Below, piece by piece: positions 36,061-44,559 of a stretch of DNA of 64,000 nucleotides; within the stretch, counting starts at the first letter, position 1; the number at the start of each line of letters is the position of its first letter. The notes under the pieces are model-generated. The model saw only the letters and a program-made list of their open reading frames with translations. It was not told where the DNA came from and did not search any database. The position numbers were made by a program, and so were the translations under genes. This stretch comes from Typhlomys cinereus (lineage: Eukaryota; Chordata; Mammalia; Rodentia; Platacanthomyidae): assembly GCA_023101885.1 (NCBI GenBank), contig JALPQD010000076.1, forward strand, positions 708,897 through 772,896, written 5' to 3'.

Positions 36061-36510
36061 TTCTCAGAGTTATTCTTATCTCCTCAGGAGATTCCTCAGG
36101 TGTTATGTTCTTGAAGTAAATGTACAATTTAGTTCATAGGAAACCTGATGGTCAGTTGTCACCCAGTCATCCCTTGCCTCATCTAATGACTCAGAATCCT
36201 TTCTGAAGAACAAGGCCCCTCCCATTTGGTCGAGTGTATTAACCTCATCACCTCATCAGTCAGGTAAGTAGTCCCCATAGCTCCATCTAAGAATAATCAT
36301 GGTCAAAAATATGCATTAGTCTATGATTCTTGCAATGACATGCCATTTCCCCTCAGTTGTAGAGACTGGTCCTTGGGGCCTGGGGTCCCTTCCTGAAGCA
36401 GAAAGTAGGAAAAGAGCTCAAAGCCTGTATCCTGTTGGTATAGTGTCAAAGTGTGTGTCATGTCATTGATGTTAAATAAAACATGTTATAAAAGACACAT
36501 TGTTTTTAAA
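36061..36510 (+). repeat. Duplication unit 3 (exon-like block, splice donor, TATA-like motif)
   Basis: Closest to unit 2: 'gacctgatggtcagt', 'tgactcagaatcctttctga' then CAG with donor GTAAGT at 36264. Downstream 'gtaggaaaagagctcaaagc' and TATAAAAG at 36487-36494. The AT-rich right part found in unit 2 is replaced by an old L1. Confidence 0.55.
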
Positions 36511-36514
36511 TTTT

Positions 36515-37260
36515 TATGAGAATTTTTCATATACAAGCAAAACGGGTTTCTATCACTGCTCCGCCCCCTCCCACCACCTCTCTCCTGACAGGAACATGTC
36601 CTAGTGTTAACTATAAAAACTTGAGAGTAAACCATCATCTAAATACTTTTTATTTAACCTTTAGATAAGAAAAACTCCTCTCAGAGCTCAGTCAGGATGT
36701 ACCCTACTATAATGGAAGACTTGTGAGGCAGGAAACCCCAAATGGCCAGAGTGTAGAACATTAGCCACCCCCTCCCCTCTTCAATCCAGCCATGTTTCAG
36801 GCACCCTTCCTGTCCTTATGCATGTGTGATCCATAGGGTTTCCTTTGGGTGCCTGTGTTGGTAAGAGTGGCTCATTTTACTGGGTAAAGTCATAAGAAGG
36901 GAGGTTCTTGTCTAGTACCTGTCCCAGAGACACTCTCTGAGTGCAGTTGTTTCAATTGAGATACTTGCTAGTCCTTGGGGAATGTTATATCAGTCATTGT
37001 GCAGATCTGTGGTATAAGTTCTCATTGCAATGAGCTCCTAGGTACAGCAACCCTGTCATAGCTGGGGTATGTTGGTCAGAAGTACACCAACCCCCTGTTA
37101 GGCTCTTACCATTTTACTGACCTTCTGCAATGTTATCTTGAGCCTTGATGTGGGGAAAAATTTTGATGACTGAGCACTCCAGGGTGGCTGATATTATGCG
37201 TTCTGGACAGTATTTTAATGGTGGTTTGCTATCAAGCTTTTGTAGTCAATAATGAAAATA
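36515..37260 (-). mobile_element. Old L1 3' UTR
   Basis: 'gagaatttttcatatacaag' tail side, C-rich 'cgccccctcccaccacctc', 'ggctcttaccattttactga', 'tgagccttgatgtggggaaa' follow the 3' UTR order seen at 2160-2230 and 44900-44970. Diverged, non-coding. Confidence 0.55.
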
Positions 37261-37790
37261 TATGTTCCTGTCTAATGTTTATTCTCTTCCCTTCTGTTAT
37301 TTAGATAGGTTTGCATGATAGGTATGAGTTCCCTGCCAATAAAAAGGGGTTTAGAACCCATTCAGAGGGTAATTGATTACCCATGGGTCTTACATACTAT
37401 TGTTACTTCCCCTGATTGTAGGAGCCTGCAGCTTCCATAGCTAGGTGAGGCCCTTGATCCCTCTTTTTCACTGTAACAAACCCTGTTGCTGTTGCATTAC
37501 CATATTAGATTATCATACCTAAGCAACTCACTAGATAAATGAAATCCTGTGTACAATTTATGGCAAAGATGCTGAGTCATCAAATTGCTTTACAGTAATA
37601 ACCAGAGTCACACAGCTGGAAGCTGAAGTCAATATTCAAATCCAAGCAGATCTGAATTGCTTTCCTGTACATGTATGCAAGTGTGTTGCTTCTGTGCTTC
37701 CAGTGTTTACTAATAAATAAGCCATGCTCATCAATGATTTGACTGCCTTTCCACATCATGACTTCCAGCCTATTTCTCTGGGTGATTCTT
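37261..37790. other. Possible continuation of old L1 3' UTR; otherwise unassigned
   Basis: 37261-37520 ('ctgtaacaaaccctgttgct', 'gagggtaattgattacccat') has weak similarity to L1 3' UTR blocks at 2440-2660. The rest shows nothing recognisable. Confidence 0.35.
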
Positions 37791-37819
37791 CCTTGATACC
37801 TGTAGTATAATGTGAATGA

Positions 37820-38250
37820 GACTCAAATACCAGTGGCAGACCTCACCAAATTACCATGTAAAGATAGGAGGCTTCTGCCTGAGGCACTGGCTCAATTGCT
37901 AATGTGCCTAAGATGCAAGTATGTAGACCGGAATTTGGTTCCCTGGAAATCACATCAAAGCTTGGCCAGTATGGTGGCTTTCTGTAATTTCAGCACTTAG
38001 TAAGTAGATAAAGGTAATGGATTCTTAGGGCAAGCAGGTTAGCTCAAAAACCAATCAGCTACCATTGTTCATGGGAGTAACTCCTCCCATATGCAAGTTA
38101 GGAATGATTGATTAATGAGGTGAACTTCAGTGCTCCATACTCATGCTCAAACACACCCCCGTGAATTTGTGCAAACACAAGTGACTATATATGAAAGCAT
38201 GTATAGCTCATGCAAATACCACATGACACATACAAAAGATAAAAGTTTTG
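37820..38250 (+). mobile_element. B4/RSINE-like SINE
   Basis: 'cctaagatgcaagtatgtag' and 'aatttggttccctggaaatc' (head with B-box-like part), 'ttggccagtatggtggcttt', 'cagcacttagtaagtagata', then decay into A/CA-rich sequence. Old copy. Confidence 0.5.
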
Positions 38251-38259
38251 ATGATGGGA

Positions 38260-39088
38260 ACTTCCTAATGCCATGAAAAGTGAGGTGATTAAGGCACTGA
38301 TTTTGGCCACATCTCTGTTTTTGCTGTTATTTTGTTTTGTTTTTACCTACAGCCAGATGCACAAGGGAGGTCAATAAAAAGGTAGGGCAATGATGCTCCA
38401 AGCAGAATATTTCCTCTGACTGTCTTTGTCATCTCTGTTCTCTTTTCAGGAGGATGATGAGGGGACTATGATCAATATCCTACATTTCTCACCAGCTTTC
38501 TTGTTATGCTGTGATGCAATCTCCCAATCCCCATGCTATTGCATCAAAAATAAGTGAGTGTGACTGAGCTTGCACCAGCCCTGCTGCAGAAGTTATCTCA
38601 CAGTTCACCTCTCTCCTCCTCTCATAACTCAAAGTCCATTGTGAAGCCCCTTATTTTTGGTCCAGTGCATCAACCTCAGCATGCAAGTGAGACCTATATC
38701 TAGGTCTGAAGGTAACCATGGCAAAGGGCAAACAAAAGAACTTAACTTGTGCCATCACATTGTGATCTTAGGATTATGTTACCCTTTGACCTCAGTTGGC
38801 AGAACTGGTCAGTGGCATAGGACAGAGACCACTGCTTGGGATCTGAAGTGCTTACCTGAAGTAGGAACTCACAGAATAGATCAAATGGAAGTGACCAACT
38901 AGTACATTTTCACTTGGAGAATTCTCCTATATAACTTACTAAACATGTCAGATAAGAGGTGGTCATTAAAGAGAAGTTAGCTCAGAGCAAGGAGGGAACT
39001 CTCACAAGCAGGTCCATCATTTTGCTTTAAATGTATATATGTATCTGTTTAAACTGTTTTTCTTATATATGGCTAATATGTGAGTTTT
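38260..39088 (+). repeat. Duplication unit 4, left part
   Basis: 'gcagaagttatctcacagtt' and 'ttggtccagtgcatcaacct' lead to a weaker donor CAA/GTGAGA at 38687. Downstream 'caaagggcaaacaaaagaac' and 'ggagggaactctcacaagca' match units 1 and 7. The unit is then split by L1-G, and continues at 41302-41440 and from 42018. Confidence 0.5.
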
Positions 39089-39279
39089 TTTCCTTGGCTT
39101 CTATAATTTCATTCCTTTTTTAATACATTTTTATTATTATTTCAGCTCATACAAACTTATTAGGTACAACAGTTCCCTCCCTCCCTCCTCCTCCCCCCGA
39201 ACCCCCTGCTCCCCCTCCTCTCACCCCTCCTCTCCATCTCCCAGTGCCTCCAGCCCCAATTCCCAGAGAGTCCTTTCTT

Positions 39280-39430
39280 TTTTTTTATACATTTTTTATT
39301 ATTTCAACTCATACAAACTTAATAGGTACACCAGTTCCCTCCCTCCCTCCTCCTCCCCCCCGAACCCCCTGCTCCCTCTCCTCTCACCCCTCCCTCCCCA
39401 TCCCCCCCGTGCCTCCCGCCCCAATTCCCA
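39280..39430 (-). mobile_element. Extra L1 tail copy inside the L1-G 3' UTR
   Basis: A second T-run plus 'tttcaactcatacaaactta' and C-rich tract follow the outer tail (39116-39267). The 12-base string gagtcctttctt flanks it at 39268-39279 and 39431-39442. It may be a separate short L1 insertion like 3831-3990, with this string as TSD, or a tandem duplication within the tail, since the string is also normal L1 sequence. Confidence 0.75.
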
Positions 39431-40302
39431 GAGTCCTTTCTTGTGCCTGACTCTCCTCTGGACCTCCTCTCCGATGACGTACAAGGACCCAGTGGCATTT
39501 CCCTGAACCCTTTCCTGTGTTCCCCTTAAGCATAGGAACACTACTGTGGCTGTCAATCCCTTGCCTCCAAGGATCTTGGTGCCTTTAGCAGATGCTAGAC
39601 TTTGTGAGGTCAATAGTGTGTTGGACATTGCGCCGGGCATGCAATGTCCAATTATGATTGCTTCGGCCCTAACTTGTATGGAGTATCTTGCAAATCATTG
39701 TTCCTCCCATCCTTTTGCTCTTACACTCTTACCGCCCCCTCTTCCGCAAATGTCCCTGAGCTTCGGGATGGGGAGAGATTAGTCTGGCCTAGTTCTAGGT
39801 GGTTGATATAGAGTCTCTGAAGTTCTGGATAGTGGTTCGTTGATTTTCTTTTGCAGTTTTGTTGCTCCTGCAATGCCCTTCACTCCATCATGATGGACAC
39901 TGTATGTCACCCCCTGGCCAGAGACAGAAAGCTGTTAAACTGGAGTCTTATTATAAGAGCACATTCAAGGGTAGATGTAATACTTATACCCAAAAGTGGA
40001 ATCGCAGGGTCATATGGCTTTTGGCAATGGGAGGGGTCAATCACCCATGTGCAAAATGGTTACTTTTTAATTTGCCGGATTATGTGCCCTCCACTTCTGG
40101 TGAGTTCATACCCCCTTAATTGTAAATGATCAGGAAGGAATTGTGAACTCAACTAGGTGTCACATTACTTTCTTGCAGTCCTTGATGGAGGCCTATTTTC
40201 TCTCCTGTAACATGGTCACTTCTCTCCTTGTTTCTGGTGTGGCCCTCTAGCCCCATCCCTCCTGTTCATAATCCTTGCAATTACTGTAGGTAATACATAG
40301 AT

Positions 40303-40896
40303 TTACATTTGAAAAATTTCCTCAGGAGTGGTATTTTGAGATTCTTGCTCTGGTATTCCATGAACACGCATGTTAGGCTTCTTCAGGGTGTCCCATATCT
40401 CCTGAATATTTCTCTCAAGTATCTTTTTGGCTTTAACAATCTCTTCCATTGAGCTGGTTAATACTCCTACTTTATCTTCAAGGTCTGAAATTCTGTTTTC
40501 TGCTTCCTTAGTTCTGCTGATAAGACTCTCTGTGGAGTTCTGGGTTGAAGATAACTTGTCTTTTAGCTCAGTTTTAAACTCTGCTTGAGTCTGCTTTAAC
40601 TGCTCTATGCCAGTTTTTGTTTCTTGCACTGTTTTTCTCAACTCCTCCAAGTGTCTGTTGTGTTCCTCTTCAAAGCGATTGATTCGATTATTTAATTCCT
40701 CCTGGATTTCCTCTTTCATAGTATTGAACATGGTAATCATCATATTTTGAAGGTCGTTATCCTGGGTCAGGCTTTCTTGGCCATTTTCCATGGGTTTGTT
40801 CTGGTTGGAGTCTAACATTATGGGATTAATTCCTTCAGTGGGAGATTTGTTTACTTGAGTGTTGTTTCTCATGTATTTGCCCTTTGACTTTGGCAT
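40303..40896 (-). CDS. L1-G ORF1p N-terminal half (197 aa, truncated)
   Basis: Open reading frame for the ORF1p nucleic-acid chaperone. Start MPKSKGKY at 40896. Residues 1-50 are polar and probably disordered. About 50-165 form a coiled coil rich in E/K/L heptads, including RTKEAENRISDLEDKV, equivalent to the trimer-stabilising part. The RRM begins at NMRVHGIPEQ (about 175-185). The frame ends at EEIFQM, where the deletion joins the 3' UTR, so most of the RRM and the C-terminal domain are absent. Normal rodent ORF1p is roughly 350-370 residues. The protein could still form coiled coils but should not bind RNA normally. No stops or frameshifts in 197 codons. Expression is unknown. Confidence 0.75.
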   Translation of the reverse strand: MPKSKGKYMRNNTQVNKSPTEGINPIMLDSNQNKPMENGQESLTQDNDLQNMMITMFNTMKEEIQEELNNRINRFEEEHNRHLEELRKTVQETKTGIEQLKQTQAEFKTELKDKLSSTQNSTESLISRTKEAENRISDLEDKVGVLTSSMEEIVKAKKILERNIQEIWDTLKKPNMRVHGIPEQESQNTTPEEIFQM

Positions 40897-40960
40897 TGTC
40901 GTTTTAACTCTTAAGATCTTCTTTCAATTTCTGTGCGTTTTTCACTAAACTGAATTATTT

Positions 40961-41301
40961 GGCCTGGGGTTTTGGGGGTGGGCAGAGACAGAGCTTACCT
41001 ATGTCGAGGTGAGTCCAGGCTCGACCCCAGCGCGTCCCGGGTGGTGGAGTGGGGGAAGGGAGGATTGGGCGTCAGCGGGGCACTATTTAACCTGGGGGAC
41101 CTGGGAGCTGGGCCCAGGCGCAGAGGGGGTGTCCTCCTCCTCCCAGGCCCTGCACGGCGGCTCTGGCTGGATGGTGGGAGGAGCTGGGTCCCCTGGGCTG
41201 CCTGGGGTTCTGGGGGTGGGCGGGGACGGAGCTTACCTAGGTCGCGTGGTGAGGCCCGGCTGGACCGCGTGCGCGTCCCGGGCAGCGGAGTGGAGGGAAG
41301 G
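40961..41301 (-). promoter_or_regulatory. L1-G 5' UTR: CpG-rich tandem monomers
   Basis: One full unit (about 238 bp; 'cctggggttttgggggtggg' at 40963 and 'cctggggttctgggggtggg' at 41201) plus a partial second. About 20 CpG in 341 bp, while the surroundings are CpG-poor. Tandem 5' UTR monomers act as internal promoters in mouse L1 families. By analogy this is the promoter of L1-G, reading leftward. The plus-strand ORFs 40972-41386 arise from GC-rich composition. Confidence 0.72.
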
Positions 41302-41440
41302 AATATGTGAGTTTTGTTGGTATTACATGACCAGCAAAGTATTTCAAGTGATGATTTTTAAATGTCTTATAAGAGGTAATTTATAACACTTTGAACCATT
41401 AGATGTAGTATCTAGTAATGTTTAATATTTGATGTGCTTA
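41302..41440 (+). repeat. Duplication unit 4, middle part
   Basis: Short host segment between L1-G and L1-H. Together with 39075-39088 and 42018 onward it rebuilds a continuous unit 4. Confidence 0.5.
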
Positions 41441-42017
41441 CAAAACTGCAAAAGAAAATCAACAAACCACTATCCAGAACTTCAGAGACTCTATATCAAC
41501 CACCTAGAACTAGACCAGACTAATCTCTCCCCATCCTGAAGCTCAGGGACATTTGCGGAAGAGGGGGCGGTAAGAGTGTAAGAGCAAAAGGATGGGAGGA
41601 ACAATGATTTGCAAGATACTCTACACAAGTTAGGGCCGAAGCAATCATAATTGGACATTGCATGCCCGGCGCAATGTCCAACACACTACTGACCTCACAA
41701 AGTCTAGCATCTACTAAAGACACCAAGATCCTTGGAGGCAAGGGATTGACAGCCACAGTAGTGTTCCTATGCTTAAGGGGAACACAGGAAAGGGTTCAGG
41801 GAAATGCCACTGGGTCCTTGTACGTCATCGGAGAGGAGGGCCCAGAGGAGAATCAGGCATGCACAAGAAAGGACTCTGGGAATTGGGGCGGGAGGGATGG
41901 GGAGATAGGGAGGTGTAAGGGTGAGGGGAGAGGGAGCAGGGGGTGGGGGGGGAGGGAGGGAACTGGTGTACCTATTAAGTTTGTATGAGCTGAAATAATA
42001 ATAAAAATGTATTAAAA
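41441..42017 (+). mobile_element. L1-H, 577-bp L1 3' UTR insertion with exact TSD
   Basis: 3' UTR only, G-rich tract 41885-41965, tail 'tttgtatgagctgaaataat' plus A-rich end. Flanked by the 16-base repeat atatttgatgtgctta at 41425-41440 and 42018-42033. Same younger subfamily as L1-C and L1-G; the sequence is the near-complement of 39430-39850. Confidence 0.95.
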
Positions 42018-42500
42018 ATATTTGATGTGCTTATAGAGTGATGTTATTTTTTAAAAACCATAATGTAACAAATATTTTAATAGTCCAGAATTATACGAAT
42101 AATTTCTCTTCTTCTCAGTTAGGCTTCCAGTATAGATTTTAGTATTTACTCTAGACTTAAAAAACTAAAAGTAATCCAGTACAATATTGTGTGATATCAC
42201 AATCTTCCTGACATGTAGACTCTGTTATAATGGGAAAATATTCAATTCGGAAGTAGTTGAGTATTAACTCATATTATTTGTTTAGAGTAATGTGATCCTC
42301 TGCAAGTTAAATATATGTATGTATGCATGGACATAATTGTGTACACAAGCATAGGGCGTCTGTGTGTGTGTGTACGTGTATTTAGATTTACAAGAGTTTA
42401 TTTGAAAACACCCTTATTCACTGTATCTTTTTCCTCTGTCTTTTTAAAAATAATTGTAGATGTATACTTGTGTTTCTGGCACAATGGCTAGTACACCTCA
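42018..42500 (+). repeat. Duplication unit 4, right part (AT-rich)
   Basis: AT-rich sequence with a small TG run at 42361-42378. Weak parallels to 31150-31400. No gene evidence. 42501-42879 is unassigned. Confidence 0.35.
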
Positions 42501-42879
42501 AGGTCTGAAGCACTTAGCATACCTCTGGAGTGTCTTACTAAATAAATGGCATGGAAACTGGTTCATAAAATCACTTAGGAGGATCCCCAACCAAACATCC
42601 AAATAAAGTGAATCTAGAATCCACCTTTGAGCAAGATGGCTGGCTGCCAGTCTAATTAGCAATCACACACAGTGCCTCTATGCTTCCCGGGAGACGCTTA
42701 AGTAAGGAAACCACACTAATTCAAGGCCTGGAATCCAGCCCACTTCCTTGAATTCTAGTCTTAATATTTGGATATTTCTTCCTCTCGACCTGACAGGGTG
42801 GTCTCACACATCAAGCAGCCATGTGCAGATCCCTCACCAAAGTGCTTTTGGTGACTGCAGGCACTGCCCTAAATTGAGG

Positions 42880-44000
42880 TGCTGGTTGGTCTTGATTTTC
42901 TTGTTATTTTACTCATGTTCAAAGAAAAGGTCAAGGTAGAAATCAGTGTAAAAGGGCTGCAGGCTTAGGCAAGATACACTGTTCTACTTTCTCTTCTGTT
43001 CACAGTTCTAGGCTGACAGGAAACAAAGTCATAGCATTTCTGAACTCCAGTTGCAGGAAAGCCTGTTCTCATCTATGTGACTGTACACTTACCCAGTGAC
43101 TGAGGGTGACTTGCTTCTTGATAAGGAAAAGAGACTAGGGAACTATTCAATGGGACTGTGTTAGAAGGGTGACCAAGATAGTTGATCAATAGGTAGGGTG
43201 AACACAGTAAAAGGCATTTAGAGGAAAGTGCTGGCAGAAGTAAAAGAGCTGTGTTAATGATTAATTTGAAACAGCTTTTGGATTGGGCTGAGAAGGACCA
43301 ATGTAAGAACTTCAACTGATCTGTTTCACTTTCCTTTCTAGACCACTTCTCATTTTGTTTTATCTTTATTCCTCTGTATTCAAATAAAGAGTTGTCTCCT
43401 TAAAATTTAAAAAAAAAAAAGGGATAGAGAGAAGAGCTGGACACGAGAATTATATAGGTCGGGTAATTAGAAACTTTTCAGAGAAGGGAAAGAGGAAGGA
43501 CAAAAAGAACTGGCATGGTTAAAGGTTCAGAATGAGAGAAATGAATGTATGGTGGGCAAGTAGGGGAGGAAGAGCTAATGCGCTTGAGATCCTAACATTC
43601 TAAGACGGTTTCTCCTTCTCTTTCAGTTGAGTCTCCAAAGGTGTTACTTCAAAAAAAGTGACTGGCTGATCTTGTACTGGGCTTGCTCATCTATTATCTT
43701 CCTGGTTACTTTTCACTTCCCCTCATAATTGGAAGCCCTTTGTGAAGCATTAACCCATCCCTTGTGTTATTGTGCTTCTGTCTCAGCGCCAGGTAAGTCC
43801 TCATGTCTCAGTCAAGAGTGATCTGGCAAATGTCAAATGAAGAAATTAGGTTATAATCTTAAGCTGATGTTTGCCTTCAATTGATGGTGACTGGTCCAAA
43901 AACATGGGATTTGTGTACAGTACTTGAAGCCTAGCATTCTTTCCTGAAGCACTCAGTACCAAATTGGTATATTTCCTAAATCCTATTATATCTTTTAATT
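42880..44000 (+). repeat. Duplication unit 5 (exon-like block, splice donor)
   Basis: Left section matches 50500-50760 of unit 7 ('aaaggtcaaggtagaaatca' against 'aaaagtcaatgctgaaatca'). Exon-like block ends CCAG with donor GTAAGT at 43793. 'gagaagggaaagaggaagga' and 'aactggcatggttaaag' parallel 50870-50920. Downstream homology fades before the solo LTR. Confidence 0.5.
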
Positions 44001-44064
44001 TTTTTATTCTTTGAAGATTTTGTGTACAACTCTAATGAATTTATATATTTTCACCCTTTATTGC

Positions 44065-44545
44065 TGTTATGCCCAGCTCTCAGCCTCCCTAAAGACCACC
44101 AGGAGTCTGAATGCGTATGCAAAAGCAAAGAGCCGTTATTCAAGCTCGAGCTCCAACCCTCCGCCTACCTTACCCGCACAGCAGGTTGGTGCAGAGAGCC
44201 CCAAGCCTTTGTTCGGCCTAGGGTTTGTATTGCAGGTTACAGCAAGGGTAGGGGGCTTCCAACTTTGCAATTACGTGATAGGTTAACATTTAGCAAGAGC
44301 AGGCTTGGCACGTGGGCATTGGTAACTCCTGACCACAAGCAGTTTAAGCAATAATCTACATTACCTATAATATCTGGTATTTCCTGTTTTTCTGCCAATG
44401 GCTTCTGATTGGCTAGTGCTCAGGCTGGTGATTTCCTGGACCAGCCTGTGGGTTTCTAAATAACCTGAGTGTAACAGGAGGTCAGCTTAGGCCTGAGGTA
44501 AAATGGAGTCTCTTTGGTTTCTGATTATTTTGTCTCATTTCCTTC
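44065..44545 (-). mobile_element. Probable solo LTR (ERV-type), boundaries approximate
   Basis: In minus orientation: an inverted CCAAT box (ATTGGCT at 44408-44414 on plus), a TATA-like AT-rich spot, an AATAAC polyadenylation-like signal (plus 44135-44140) close to a 'ctctttgcttttgcat' block, and an end reading CATAACA. This order fits a U3-R-U5 LTR of a betaretrovirus-like (ERVK) family. The far end lies about 44537-44546. No TSD or internal genes seen. The two plus ORFs here are chance frames in LTR antisense. Confidence 0.5.
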
Positions 44546-44559
44546 AATTACCTACTCTC

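Larger units (their letters stand above)
39089..41301 (-). mobile_element. L1-G, ORF2-less L1 with 5' UTR, partial ORF1 and 3' UTR
   Basis: One insertion of 2,213 bp bounded by the 14-base repeat aatatgtgagtttt (39075-39088 and 41302-41315). In L1 sense: CpG-rich 5' UTR (41301-40961), ORF1 N-terminal half (40896-40303), a direct jump into the 3' UTR at the pentamer tttga (40308-40312), 3' UTR, A-rich tail, then a 24-base extra segment (39092-39115) with a short A-run before the TSD. About 4.3 kb present in L1-B is missing. The tail also contains a second copy of itself at 39280-39430. Confidence 0.88.

Noticed and set aside
39089..41301. Spliced L1 RNA as the origin of the ORF2 deletion
   Set aside because: No GT...AG at the joint; a 5-base shared sequence favours template jumping or microhomology deletion.
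40972..41386. Two overlapping plus-strand ORFs (112 and 125 aa) rich in Gly/Arg
   Set aside because: They lie antisense to the CpG-rich L1-G 5' UTR. GC-rich DNA lacks stops by chance, and the frames run across the insertion boundary.
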